NCBI GenBank assembly: GCA_947650915.1
Contig: CANSWY010000011.1
Location: forward strand, 1-54,477
Direction: 5' to 3'
Source of the DNA: an uncultured Eggerthellaceae bacterium
GTDB lineage: Bacteria > Actinomycetota > Coriobacteriia > Coriobacteriales > Eggerthellaceae
Length of the DNA stretch: 54,477 bases
In this document: one piece after another, positions 33,213-41,659 of the stretch
Layout of the letters: each line of letters begins with the position of its first letter
Position numbering within the stretch: position 1 is the stretch's first letter
Notes under the pieces: generated by a model
What the model was told of the DNA's origin: nothing
The model's database searches: none
What the model saw: the letters and a program-made list of their open reading frames with translations, nothing else
Program-made: the position numbers and the translations under genes

Positions 33213-33821
33213 ATGCCGAAGCTGGTTAATGAGGAAAAGCGCCGCGAACGCATCGCAAAGGCGGTATGGAACATCGCTGCCGACCAGGGGCTCGAACGCG
33301 CCACGATACGCGCGGTCGCTGCCGAATGCGGCCTCTCGGTTGGCTCGATACAGCACTCATTCCGCACGCAAGAGGAACTCAAGCGCTTCGCCATGGAGCT
33401 TGTCGTACAACGCGTGACCACGCGCCTCAACGATGCCGAAGGATTGCCTTTTCGCGCTGGCGACAAAGCAGCTGCTATTGCAGGGCTTCTAATGGAGACG
33501 CTGCCTTTGGACGCCGAGCGGGAGAAAGAGGCGCGCATTTGGGCCGCCTTTTCGACAGCTGCGCTCACGGACGAAGGTCTTGGCAACTATAGCCGACAGA
33601 TGAACAGCGCCCTTGAGCGATTCTGCCTAAGATGCATGCAAGAACTGAACGGCCCCGAATCCCCCAAGGAAGACTGCGGTATCAGACTCGAAGCCATGCA
33701 TCTTCACAGCCTGCTCGACGGGCTTACGCTTGCGTTGCTAACTGACCCGTCACACGCTCGCCGGCAAGAAACCAAATGCATCGTGCGCAACTTCGTAGAG
33801 CAATGCGCCAAAACGCGCTGA
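33213..33821 (+). CDS. TetR family regulator (BetI-like)
   Basis: A 202-residue regulator. HTH: RRERIAKAVWNIAADQGLER, then AECGLSVGSIQHSFRTQEEL. GGGGGCGAACGGG precedes the ATG. The C-terminal domain is TetR_C-like. It is divergent from the membrane protein at 32593-33144, a likely target. Confidence 0.85.
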   Translation: MPKLVNEEKRRERIAKAVWNIAADQGLERATIRAVAAECGLSVGSIQHSFRTQEELKRFAMELVVQRVTTRLNDAEGLPFRAGDKAAAIAGLLMETLPLDAEREKEARIWAAFSTAALTDEGLGNYSRQMNSALERFCLRCMQELNGPESPKEDCGIRLEAMHLHSLLDGLTLALLTDPSHARRQETKCIVRNFVEQCAKTR

Positions 33822-33892
33822 TCCATGGAACAAACGATGATGTTATCCCCCGTTCAATATCTGCTCTTTTGCTCTTGTCTTTAGGGATCAAC

Positions 33893-33995
33893 ATGTCCGA
33901 CTTAAGCGTATTCATAGATGAATCCGGTGATCTCGGTCCCTATTCCGCGCACTCGCCGATACTATGATTTATTCACAATCCCGAAAAATCACCCT
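33893..33995 (+). pseudogene. DUF3800-like N-terminal remnant
   Basis: ATG 33893 opens SDLSVFIDESGDLGPYSAHS, the typical start of DUF3800 proteins (RNase-H-like Asp motif DESGD). The frame is lost after about 25 codons; YYDLFTI in another frame suggests a frameshift, and nothing further follows. Confidence 0.5.
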
Positions 33996-34059
33996 GCGTC
34001 AGGCATTGCTCGTAACGTAGCGTCATGTTGTTTCATGGGTCGAGAAAGGAGGTGTGGCT

Positions 34060-34638
34060 ATGGCCCAATACACTACAGGCGAGCTCGCCAAACTCTGTGG
34101 CGTCACGGTTCGCACGGTGCAGTTCTACGACTCTAAGAATCTGTTGAAACCGAGTGAATTGACCGATGGCGGACGCCGCCTCTACACAAACGAAGACGTC
34201 GAACGCTTGCGTGTAATCTGCTTCCTGAAAGAGATCGGCTTCTCGCTCAAAGGCATCTCGGCGCTGCTGAACGAGCCGAACACCGATTCGACCTTGCGAT
34301 TCTTGCTCGAGAACCACGAAGAGGGGCTGACGAAGGGGATAGAGGCTGACCAGGCTGCGCTGTTGAAGACGCGCGAGATGCAACAAGGCATCGCCCATTT
34401 CAATTCGCTGACCCCGAAGACCTTTGGCGTCATAGCCGGCTTCATGAACAGCAAGAAGAAGTTGAGGAACATGCGCATAGGAATGTTGCTCGTAGGGCTT
34501 GCGATGGATGTGGCGTGGATAGCTCCGCTTGTCTACGGAATCATCGTGGGCAACTGGTGGCCTTTTGCACATCCGATCTGGGACATTCCTTTCGCCCCCC
34601 CTGCTCAGACAGTCTTTCCCGTTCAGGGACTTATGTAA
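34060..34638 (+). CDS. MerR family regulator with membrane tail
   Basis: A 192-residue regulator. The winged HTH is clear (YTTGELAKLCGVTVRTVQFY, then LTDGGRRLYTNEDVERL), followed by a helical linker and, near 145-170, a hydrophobic segment (IGMLLVGLAMDVAWIAPLVYG). AAAGGAGG precedes the ATG at 34060. Relatives I recall have a longer C-terminus with Cys pairs; here it ends soon after WWPFAHP, so 3' decay is possible. Confidence 0.8.
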   Translation: MAQYTTGELAKLCGVTVRTVQFYDSKNLLKPSELTDGGRRLYTNEDVERLRVICFLKEIGFSLKGISALLNEPNTDSTLRFLLENHEEGLTKGIEADQAALLKTREMQQGIAHFNSLTPKTFGVIAGFMNSKKKLRNMRIGMLLVGLAMDVAWIAPLVYGIIVGNWWPFAHPIWDIPFAPPAQTVFPVQGLM

Positions 34639-34742
34639 AGACCTTTTGACATCTCGGGCGACCTTCAAATCAGCGATGTAAAGCCATCTTGGTGGTATCG
34701 TCGCATGCCGAATGGGAACCTCGTCTCGGAAAGGAGGCGTCG

Positions 34743-35360
34743 ATGGAACTGCCCGAGCACTTGAAGGCGAACCGCGAGCGGCTTGGTCTATCTCAGGAAG
34801 ATGTCGCGCACGCGATCTTCGTGTCGCGGCAAACGATGTCCAGCTGGGAAAACGGCAAGACCTACCCCGACGTGCAAAGCCTGCTTTTGCTCAGCCGGCT
34901 CTTTGGCGTCTCCATAGACGAACTCGTGAAAGGAGACGTGGTTTCAATGAAGAACATGATCAACAAAGACGCAATGGTAATGGAACGGATGGCCGTCGGA
35001 TCGGTTGTGCTCATACTTATGGGCATTGCCTGCATGGTTGGGCTTAACGCCATTTGGCAGGATCCTTCGCCCATACCGTTTATGTCAACGGGCTCCCTTG
35101 CGGGAATAGCCGCCATGGTTGCCTTCTGGATTCCCTCGCTCGTGCTCTCGGTGAGAATCGAGCGGATAAAGAAAAGCCATGACCTTGTGACATACCGCGA
35201 AATCAGTGCGTTCATGGACGGGGAAGACATACCCGAGGATTGCGAAGCCCTTTCGCGGCGCAATCCATGGATATCCAACCTTACGAAACTCATCTGTGGC
35301 GCGGGAATCGGGTTGATCATCGCATTCGTTCTCACGCTCATCGTCAACGCGCTGCGCTAA
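34743..35360 (+). CDS. XRE family regulator with C-terminal membrane domain
   Basis: A 205-residue protein. Residues 1-60 form a Cro/CI-type HTH (LKANRERLGLSQEDVAHAIF, SRQTMSSWENGK, YPDV). Two hydrophobic segments (VGSVVLILMGIACMVGL and a region near 125-145) and a last helix (IGLIIAFVLTLIVNAL) follow. GAAAGGAGG precedes ATG 34743. Membrane-bound HTH proteins of this kind are seen as self-regulators in low-copy gene islands; target not known. Confidence 0.83.
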   Translation: MELPEHLKANRERLGLSQEDVAHAIFVSRQTMSSWENGKTYPDVQSLLLLSRLFGVSIDELVKGDVVSMKNMINKDAMVMERMAVGSVVLILMGIACMVGLNAIWQDPSPIPFMSTGSLAGIAAMVAFWIPSLVLSVRIERIKKSHDLVTYREISAFMDGEDIPEDCEALSRRNPWISNLTKLICGAGIGLIIAFVLTLIVNALR

Positions 35361-35401
35361 TTGATGGCGCGCAAACGAGCATCCTGCTGTTTGGGAACGA
35401 G

Positions 35402-35461
35402 TGTGACAGGGGTGTGACAGGGGGACGGTCCAGGTGTGACAGGGGGACGGTCCAGATGTCA
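35402..35461. repeat. C-family REPs, 5' side of RAYT 2
   Basis: TGTGACAGGGG, then TGTGACAGGGGGACGGTCC with AGG, then the full TGTGACAGGGGGACGGTCC with AGATGTCA (35434-35461): a tandem of one partial and two near-complete units. TGACA/TGTCA closes the outer stem. Confidence 0.85.
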
Positions 35462-35475
35462 TAATCTTCTTTCAG

Positions 35476-36291
35476 ATGCAACGCGATGAACGGAGTGCAG
35501 TGGCAAGGCAACGAAGGCAAGAATCGGATACCGGGCTGTACCATGTGACCTCGCGAGGCGCTGGGCGGCGCAACCTCTTCGAAGACGATGACGATCGGAG
35601 CCTCTACCTCTCGAAGCTCCGCAGGCTCTCATCCGAAAACGACGTCTCCATCCACGCATGGTGTCTGATGAACAATCACGTCCATCTGCTCCTTGCGTGC
35701 GACCTGGCGGACCTGACGGCCCTGATGCGCGCCCTGAACACCGCCTACGCTCAACACTTCAATGGCCGCCATGGCCATGTCGGTCCCGTGTTCCAAGGCC
35801 GTTTCACGAGCATCCCCATCGAAGATGAGCCTCATCTGCTCGAAACCGTCCGCTACATCCATTTGAATCCTCAAGCGGCTGGGATCGACGCAGCCGAGAG
35901 CTTTCCTTGGAGCAGCTATCAAGAGTATGTTCCGTCCCCGGACGCAGGCTGCGCGCCCCTGTGCGACACGTCCTTGGTCTTGGGGATGCTCGATGACTTC
36001 GTTGGATTCCATCAGGTCAAGGGAATGGAGATCGAGGTCTTGGATCTGACCCCTGTGCGCCCATATCGTTCTGACGCCGAAGTGGCCGCGGTAGCGCGAA
36101 AGCTGTTCGGCGAAGCCTATGCCGATGCGATCTCATCCATGCCCAAAGCGGATCGGGACGCGAGCCTCGTGCGGCTCCATGCCCAGGGCGCGTCCATCAG
36201 GCAGCTTGAGAGGCTGACCGGTATCGGGCGAGGCGTGATCCAGACGGCCGTGAAAGAAGGCAACGCAGCAAAGCGAAGCAACGGCAGCTGA
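35476..36291 (+). CDS. REP-associated tyrosine transposase (RAYT 2), intact
   Basis: A 271-residue IS200/Y1-like single-strand transposase. TGLYHVTSRGAGRRN opens the domain; HUH motif NNHVHLL near residue 62; tyrosine in VRYIHLNP near 128. The C-terminal third is an extra region ending in the HTH-like ASIRQLERLTGIGRGV. A shorter start at GTG 35500 with CGGAG would give the same N-terminal length as RAYT 1. Its TGA stop (36289-36291) is also the first bases of the 3' C-family REP, so gene and element ends are physically fused. RAYTs act on REP hairpins as single strands; this one appears functional. Confidence 0.87.
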   Translation: MQRDERSAVARQRRQESDTGLYHVTSRGAGRRNLFEDDDDRSLYLSKLRRLSSENDVSIHAWCLMNNHVHLLLACDLADLTALMRALNTAYAQHFNGRHGHVGPVFQGRFTSIPIEDEPHLLETVRYIHLNPQAAGIDAAESFPWSSYQEYVPSPDAGCAPLCDTSLVLGMLDDFVGFHQVKGMEIEVLDLTPVRPYRSDAEVAAVARKLFGEAYADAISSMPKADRDASLVRLHAQGASIRQLERLTGIGRGVIQTAVKEGNAAKRSNGS

Positions 36292-36312
36292 CATCTGGAC
36301 CGTCCCCTGTCA
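36289..36312. repeat. C-family REP, 3' side of RAYT 2
   Basis: TGACATCTGGACCGTCCCCT ending in GTCA, inverted relative to the unit at 35434-35461. The first three bases are the RAYT stop codon. Confidence 0.85.
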
Positions 36313-36318
36313 GGTAGT

Positions 36319-36390
36319 CCTGCCTCAGGCACAGAAGGAGATGCCGCATGTTCTTGCCGAGTCGGTGCGCTGTGGCGATGCCCTCGTCAT
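36319..36390. repeat. 72-bp direct repeat (copy 2), gene-tail remnant
   Basis: Identical to 30799-30870. It lies 7 bp after the C-family REP. The stop codon TGA of the permease gene at 36387-36389 lies in its right end, so that gene's 3' end was joined to this segment. Confidence 0.7.
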
Positions 36391-38399
36391 AACTCAACTG
36401 GAACCGCTCGGCCATCCGATCTCAAAGTGGCGAAGAGCGCGCCGCTTTCATAATCGACCGACAGGGCAGGCCCTTTCAAAATCATCGCAGCTTCGGAGCC
36501 GTCTTTGGCGCAGGTGCAGACTGCATCGCCGTCCAGGCGATTGACGAAGCAAAGGCCGTCCTCGGTAAGGCAGAAGCTACGGGCGACGATGTTTCCCGCA
36601 GGAGCAACCTCTCGGGTTTGGGTATCGTAGGCCTGAAGGCACGAATCCTCGTCTATAAAATAAATGACACGACCGTCGAAGGCGATGTTGCCGCTGGCGG
36701 GGATGGCGAGCGTCTGCACCGAGAGCGTGACCCGATCCACCTCGACGATCTTGTCGTTCGCCACAAAAAAGAAGCTGCGATCGTTCAGGAAAAAACTGCG
36801 GCAATCCGGAAGGAACGCCCAGGTGTCGCCAACCGTGTAGTCAATCCCCAGCAGAGAGCGATCGCTGTCGGCGATCTGCTCGAAAATCACGTGGCGCTCC
36901 AGCGTATCCGCATTAAGGCACACGATGCTGAACCGGGTGAACGTGCTGCTGTAATTACCAACCCGATCGATGTGTTGTTGAGTGCGCGAAGCAAGGTAGT
37001 AAACGCAAGAGCCGGCCACGTAGGCACCCGTCACGGACTCCCCGTCCGAAAAGGCACCAAAAAGCGGCGATGTTTCCACGGCCATCGATGCGGCGCCTTC
37101 GCGCTCTAAGGTGTAGGCTCGGGTCTCGTCGTCGAACATCACGGCAAAGCCATCGCCTGTCACGCTTTGAGCGGCGGAATTGTAGACCACGGTCTCGGCG
37201 GCCTCAGAAGAGCATCCGGTCATGGGCAGCAGAAGAGCGACGGTGAGCAGGAGGGCGGCCGCGGGCTTTGCCTTGCAGCCGAGACGGGGCCTTCTCTCCA
37301 AGAGCCAGCAGTTCGTGCTGCGTCGCACCGTTCCGTACAACGCGAGCATCACAAGCGCTGCCGAAATTCCCGCCACCAGTGCGAATTCCCACGGGGACAC
37401 TTCGGCAAACACCGCGATCGCTTCCCCTCCGTCGCTCTGAGCGAAGCGGCCGCCTTCCAAGAATCCCGTCGCCAGCAAAAACGGCAGGGGAAGGGGCAGG
37501 CGGAAGATGAATTGCTCCGGTAGTCCGATGAGGGGGATGAGGGTGGCAGCGGCGCCGATAAGAGCCGTCAGTGCGTACTTCCTCACTATAACTGAGGCGA
37601 AGAGGAGCAAGGCCGCGAGCATCACCGCGCCGAAGCAACGGAGGACGGCGGCCGCTACGAACGCCTCTGCAAGGGAGAGGCTCTTCTCGCTGGTGCCGAA
37701 AAGCGGAACGCTCTGGAGGGGGTAGTCTCCGTGGGGCAGCCCGTATTTCACCGCGAAGAACGTGAGCTGGAGAAGGGAGAGCGCGACACAAAGGGCAACG
37801 GCGGAACCGATGACGATGAGCACCTTGCACCGGGCGCTTGCGCGGCCCTCGGGGGTCGTACGCAAAAGCGCGTCCATCTGGCAGGCGTATTCCGAGCAGA
37901 AAGCCGCGGCGGCCAGATACAAGACGGCCAGCAGCACCGCGAAATCCAGCGTCTGGACAGAGAGAAGCCCGGCCCAGCCGTTCGTCTCAAGGAAGTATCG
38001 GTTGGCTGGGTTCTCCGATACATAGAGGTACTGCTGGAAGGCGGCGTCGAAGCCCCGCTCGTGGGCCAGCATCTCCCCGGCCTGCGCCGCCGCACTTTCG
38101 TAATTCTCAGCTGAAACGAGGCCGCTGTAGTAGCTTTCTTGCGCTTCGGCACGGACGGCTTTCGCTTCTGTGATGGCCTCGCTCTCGTCTTGAAGCCAGG
38201 CCTCCTTCTGGTCGTTCAGTGCCCCGTCCAGCCTTTCCAGGCACCAGGTGTAATCGGATCGGTGCTCTTGCATGGCGATGTTCTGGGGCTGTTCGGTCGC
38301 CGCCAGCCAGACCCCGCTGACCACCAGGGCCGCCAGCAGACAGGCCAACCCTCGCTGCCCGATCATGAGCTTCTTCCATTCATAGGCGAGCACCATCAT
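36387..38399 (-). CDS. ABC permease fused to lipoprotein-like propeller domain
   Basis: A 670-residue protein. Residues 1-380 form an ABC-2-type permease: an N-terminal TM, a 110-residue extracytoplasmic segment, and further helices (LDFAVLLAVLYLAAAAF, FGAVMLAALLLFASVIV, FALVAGISAALVMLALYG). Residues 382-396 look like a second signal peptide ending in a lipobox (AALLLTVALLLPMTGC, Cys396), followed by a 275-residue beta-rich domain with repeated blades resembling DUF5050-type sensors. It overlaps the next permease gene by 4 bp. The fusion may be natural or a loss of a stop codon between two genes. Its 3' end joins the 72-bp repeat. Confidence 0.75.
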   Translation of the reverse strand: MMVLAYEWKKLMIGQRGLACLLAALVVSGVWLAATEQPQNIAMQEHRSDYTWCLERLDGALNDQKEAWLQDESEAITEAKAVRAEAQESYYSGLVSAENYESAAAQAGEMLAHERGFDAAFQQYLYVSENPANRYFLETNGWAGLLSVQTLDFAVLLAVLYLAAAAFCSEYACQMDALLRTTPEGRASARCKVLIVIGSAVALCVALSLLQLTFFAVKYGLPHGDYPLQSVPLFGTSEKSLSLAEAFVAAAVLRCFGAVMLAALLLFASVIVRKYALTALIGAAATLIPLIGLPEQFIFRLPLPLPFLLATGFLEGGRFAQSDGGEAIAVFAEVSPWEFALVAGISAALVMLALYGTVRRSTNCWLLERRPRLGCKAKPAAALLLTVALLLPMTGCSSEAAETVVYNSAAQSVTGDGFAVMFDDETRAYTLEREGAASMAVETSPLFGAFSDGESVTGAYVAGSCVYYLASRTQQHIDRVGNYSSTFTRFSIVCLNADTLERHVIFEQIADSDRSLLGIDYTVGDTWAFLPDCRSFFLNDRSFFFVANDKIVEVDRVTLSVQTLAIPASGNIAFDGRVIYFIDEDSCLQAYDTQTREVAPAGNIVARSFCLTEDGLCFVNRLDGDAVCTCAKDGSEAAMILKGPALSVDYESGALFATLRSDGRAVPVEL

Positions 38400-39613
38400 C
38401 GCAGCCTCCTTATGGGACAGTAGGTGTTTCGGGGCGAAAGCAGATAGATGGCTGCGGCAATGACGAGCCCCGCAACCAGGGAGATTGCGAGCGCCGCCTG
38501 CCAGGACAGGACGGGGAAGCCGCCGATGTCCAGAAATTCTGTCTGGGCCAGGAGGGGGCGGCCCGCCAGCAGCGAATAGGGATCGAGCGCTTTCGCCCAG
38601 ACAAAATGGGAATAGGCCACGCTCGCGCCTCCGACGACGAGCACGGCGGTGAGCGCGAAGTTGGCGACGAGGGGAACGAGGGCGTTTCTGCTCCGCAGCG
38701 ACACCGCAAGCCAGACCATGCCCAAAGCCCAGAGCCCGGCGCTTCGCAGCGCTGCTGCCAGCACCGCAAACGGGAGAACGCTGAGGCTGACCGGCGCCTC
38801 GGCGAAGCTAGGGATAGCGTATACCGGCAAATCCAGGCCCTCCAAGGTGCCGAAGGCAGCCCCGAAGCCCGCCAGGTCGAGCAGCGAGAACCACGTGGTC
38901 ACCAGCAGCAAAAACCCGCTGGCCGCCACCAACTTCGCGAGAACCGTGCGGCTGCCGCCGTTGGGGTTCGTGAGCAGCAACCGATCCATCTGAGTTTCGC
39001 GTTCTTCCACGAAGGTGCCGGCCACGCCGTAGAGTCCCAGAAGCAGCACAAGAATGAGGGAAAAGTCGTAGTTCAGGTAGTAGTTTGCCATCTCTGTGTA
39101 GGCGAAATCGGGCACGGCGCGACCGGCGTAGATCCGGTACAGGGCGACGCTTTCCCTCTGCTGATACAGGGAGTTGACCTGGGCTGCCCGCTCGGCGTTC
39201 TGGCGCGCCTTTTCCGCCACCGATGCAGCACTATCGCCATACTCGTAGCAATACTGCATGGGATCGACGAAATACTTCTCCAGTAGATTCCGATCGCTGT
39301 AGAGGTTTCCCGTCAGGGAGTTGGCGTCGTCGGTGGCGGTGCTGGCGGTCATGTCCGCCGTGGCCTGGGCCAAAGGCTGCCACGTCGCCAGCAGCTGCTG
39401 CACCTTTTCGGGCGTAATGGGGCCTTGGTACTGGTCGTAGAGCTGCCAGTAGACGGTGTGCCAGCTGCGCTCGCCGCTTCCGTCGGCCAGAAACGAATAG
39501 GCATCCCACTCGCTGTAGATCTTGGCCAGGTTTATAACGCTGAACAGGACGAAGAGCACGAGAACCGATCGCCGACAGAAAAGCTTGGCGAATTCGTACC
39601 AGACTAGGCGCAT
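38396..39613 (-). CDS. ABC transporter permease
   Basis: A 405-residue membrane protein. One TM near the start (SVLVLFVLFSVINLAKIY), then about 150 extracytoplasmic residues, then at least five hydrophobic segments (FSLILVLLLGLYGVAGTF, VAASGFLLLVTTWFSLL, ALAISLVAGLVIAAAIYLL). Start at 39613 overlaps the ATPase stop by 10 bp, so translation is coupled. With the ATPase and second permease it would form an exporter. Confidence 0.82.
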   Translation of the reverse strand: MRLVWYEFAKLFCRRSVLVLFVLFSVINLAKIYSEWDAYSFLADGSGERSWHTVYWQLYDQYQGPITPEKVQQLLATWQPLAQATADMTASTATDDANSLTGNLYSDRNLLEKYFVDPMQYCYEYGDSAASVAEKARQNAERAAQVNSLYQQRESVALYRIYAGRAVPDFAYTEMANYYLNYDFSLILVLLLGLYGVAGTFVEERETQMDRLLLTNPNGGSRTVLAKLVAASGFLLLVTTWFSLLDLAGFGAAFGTLEGLDLPVYAIPSFAEAPVSLSVLPFAVLAAALRSAGLWALGMVWLAVSLRSRNALVPLVANFALTAVLVVGGASVAYSHFVWAKALDPYSLLAGRPLLAQTEFLDIGGFPVLSWQAALAISLVAGLVIAAAIYLLSPRNTYCPIRRLR

Positions 39614-40482
39614 GGTGCATCGCCGTCCTGGCAGAAATACAGGAACACGTCTTCCAGGTTCGGTCGCGCTGGCCGGGCCCCCGCACAGGGGCGCTCGTCG
39701 CTGATGATGCGAAGCGAGAAGAGCGGGCCGTCTTGCTTCATATTGCCGATGCAGCAGCGTTCGGCCAGCTGCCGGGATTGTTCCAGGTCCGCCGTTGCTT
39801 CCCACACTTTGCCCGCAATGCTCTGCTCCAGTGCCTCCGGCGCTCCCTGCATGAGCAGCCTGCCGCGGCGCATCAGCAGGATCTCCGTGGCAATGCACTC
39901 AACATCGGGCACGATGTGGGTTGCTAGAAGGATGGTGCGCCCGGGGGCGAAACGGGAGATGAGGTTGCGGAAACGGATGCGCTCGCCGGGATCCAGGCCG
40001 GCCGTAGGTTCGTCCAGCACCAGGACCTTCGGGTCGGACAGCATAGCCTGGGCAATGCCGAGCCTTTGGCGCATGCCCCCCGAAAGGGCGCCGATCTTCT
40101 TGTCCCGCGCGTCGGACAGATTCACGGTGTCCAGCAATTCCGCCGCGCGGCTTCGCGCCAAAGCCGGGGACAGGCTCTTCAGCGCTCCCATGTAGAGGAG
40201 GAAATCCCCCACGGTGAAGTCGCGGTAGAAGACCGGGTACTGCGGCATATAGCCCAAATCGGCCAGAAATGCGCGGCCCTGCGCCCCAACGTCGCGCCCA
40301 TCGGCTCTCACTGTCCCGCCGTCGGCGCGCAAGATGCCCACGAGGATGCTGATGAGCGTCGTCTTCCCGGCGCCGTTTTCGCCCAGTAGCCCGAAGACGC
40401 CTTCGCCCAGCGTGGCGCTAAAGTCTTTGAGGGCGTACTTGCCCTTGTAGCATTTCGCTACGTTATCGAACTGAATCTCCAT
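39604..40482 (-). CDS. ABC transporter ATP-binding protein
   Basis: A 292-residue ATPase. Walker A GENGAGKTT near 36, Q-loop in YMPQYP, signature LSGGMRQRLGIAQ, Walker B VLVLDEPTAGLD and switch His in LATHIV are all intact. ATG 40482 is 1 bp after the upstream lipoprotein stop, with GGAG inside that gene's last codons. Powers the two downstream permeases; the substrate is likely a peptide or antimicrobial, by analogy with similar operons. Confidence 0.9.
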   Translation of the reverse strand: MEIQFDNVAKCYKGKYALKDFSATLGEGVFGLLGENGAGKTTLISILVGILRADGGTVRADGRDVGAQGRAFLADLGYMPQYPVFYRDFTVGDFLLYMGALKSLSPALARSRAAELLDTVNLSDARDKKIGALSGGMRQRLGIAQAMLSDPKVLVLDEPTAGLDPGERIRFRNLISRFAPGRTILLATHIVPDVECIATEILLMRRGRLLMQGAPEALEQSIAGKVWEATADLEQSRQLAERCCIGNMKQDGPLFSLRIISDERPCAGARPARPNLEDVFLYFCQDGDAPCA

Positions 40483-40483
40483 G

Positions 40484-41656
40484 CTAGGCTCCAAAGCTGA
40501 ACGTGGCGACTGCCGTGTCGATTTCCTCTATGCCGCAGCCCAGAAGCACGATGGCGGCCTGCGCATCATCTAGAAGGATCACCTGGGGAACCCGCCCCAC
40601 ATAGCGGGAGTCGTCCACCTCGATGGTCTCGGTGGTCAGAAGCTCGCCGGAGTCAACGGCATAGACCCGCACGGTGAGCACGTCGCCCAGTTCGGCGGTG
40701 GCGACGTATTTGCCCTGTTCGGACACGTAGACACCGTCCCCTCCCTCGTCGCTCGCGGAAAAGGCGAGCCGATGCGCGGCGCCGCTTGCTGCATCGACCC
40801 AGGGAAGGCTCCCGTCGACATGGGAAATTGCAGGGGGAAAGAACAGCCGGCCGTCGGCTCGTAGCATTTCCTCCACGCCCTCCGATTCCAGCCAGTCAAG
40901 CTCAAGCTCGCTGCCGTCGATGCCTATGGTTCCCCATACCGGCGCGCTGTCCTCGCCATCTCCGCTTTCGGCGGAAAAGCCGTCGCCGAAAAAGGCCACG
41001 CGGTCGTTGTCGGGGGTGAATGCGGCGCCGTTCAGTGAGGTCGCCATGCAGCTGGAGCCGCCGATGCCTTGGGCAGTGTCGAGCAGGGTAGTCAGCTGGC
41101 CGGCCGGGCGGTCGTAAAGGTAGAGGGCGCTAAGGCCTGCGATGGCCAGCCGATTCCCGTCGCTCGACGCCGCCACACAGCCGGGATCGACCACCGGATC
41201 GCCGGACAGAAGCTCTTCCAGCTTCAGAGTTTCTTCCAGCTTCAACTCGCTGTCGTAGATGTACGCGACCGCCCCCGCATCGCCCATAACCGTGAGGACG
41301 ATGCCGTCTTTGAACGGTGCTGCGCCGAAGTCTCGCATTGGTGCCGGAGCCGGGCAGTGGGCCAGCACCGTGCCGGAGGCGGTATCGTAGAGGTACAGCT
41401 CATCAGCGCAGACGAGCAACGTGCCCGCCTGGGCATAGGAACAGCCCGTCAGCTTTCCCTGGAAAGGAGCGCTGTCGAAAGCGAAGGAACCTGACGTTTG
41501 GGCGGGGTCGTCGTCCTTCATGACATCGGAAGCTGGCAGCGGGGCGGCCGGTGTTTCCGGCGCCGCCTTTTCGGAGTTGTCCGTTGGTGCAGGCGCGCTG
41601 CAGGCTCCCAGGACGAGCAGCGACAGGGCAAACGCGGCGCAAAGTGCTTTTCTCAT
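40484..41656 (-). CDS. Beta-propeller-like lipoprotein
   Basis: A 390-residue lipoprotein: MRKALCAAFALSLLVLGAC signal with lipobox LGAC. The rest shows repeated blades (SAYLYD-type LYLYDTASG, AYIYDSELKL, ALYLYDRPAG, then VYAVDSGELL), as in WD/PQQ-like sensors, possibly a quinoprotein-amine-dehydrogenase-like fold. It probably recognises an extracellular ligand for the two-component system or the transporter. Starts 3 bp after the next lipoprotein's stop. Confidence 0.8.
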   Translation of the reverse strand: MRKALCAAFALSLLVLGACSAPAPTDNSEKAAPETPAAPLPASDVMKDDDPAQTSGSFAFDSAPFQGKLTGCSYAQAGTLLVCADELYLYDTASGTVLAHCPAPAPMRDFGAAPFKDGIVLTVMGDAGAVAYIYDSELKLEETLKLEELLSGDPVVDPGCVAASSDGNRLAIAGLSALYLYDRPAGQLTTLLDTAQGIGGSSCMATSLNGAAFTPDNDRVAFFGDGFSAESGDGEDSAPVWGTIGIDGSELELDWLESEGVEEMLRADGRLFFPPAISHVDGSLPWVDAASGAAHRLAFSASDEGGDGVYVSEQGKYVATAELGDVLTVRVYAVDSGELLTTETIEVDDSRYVGRVPQVILLDDAQAAIVLLGCGIEEIDTAVATFSFGA

Positions 41657-41659
41657 GAT

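Noticed and set aside
34060-34638. MerR gene as a clear pseudogene
   Set aside because: The DNA-binding part and start are intact; only a possibly short C-terminus hints at decay, which I cannot prove here.
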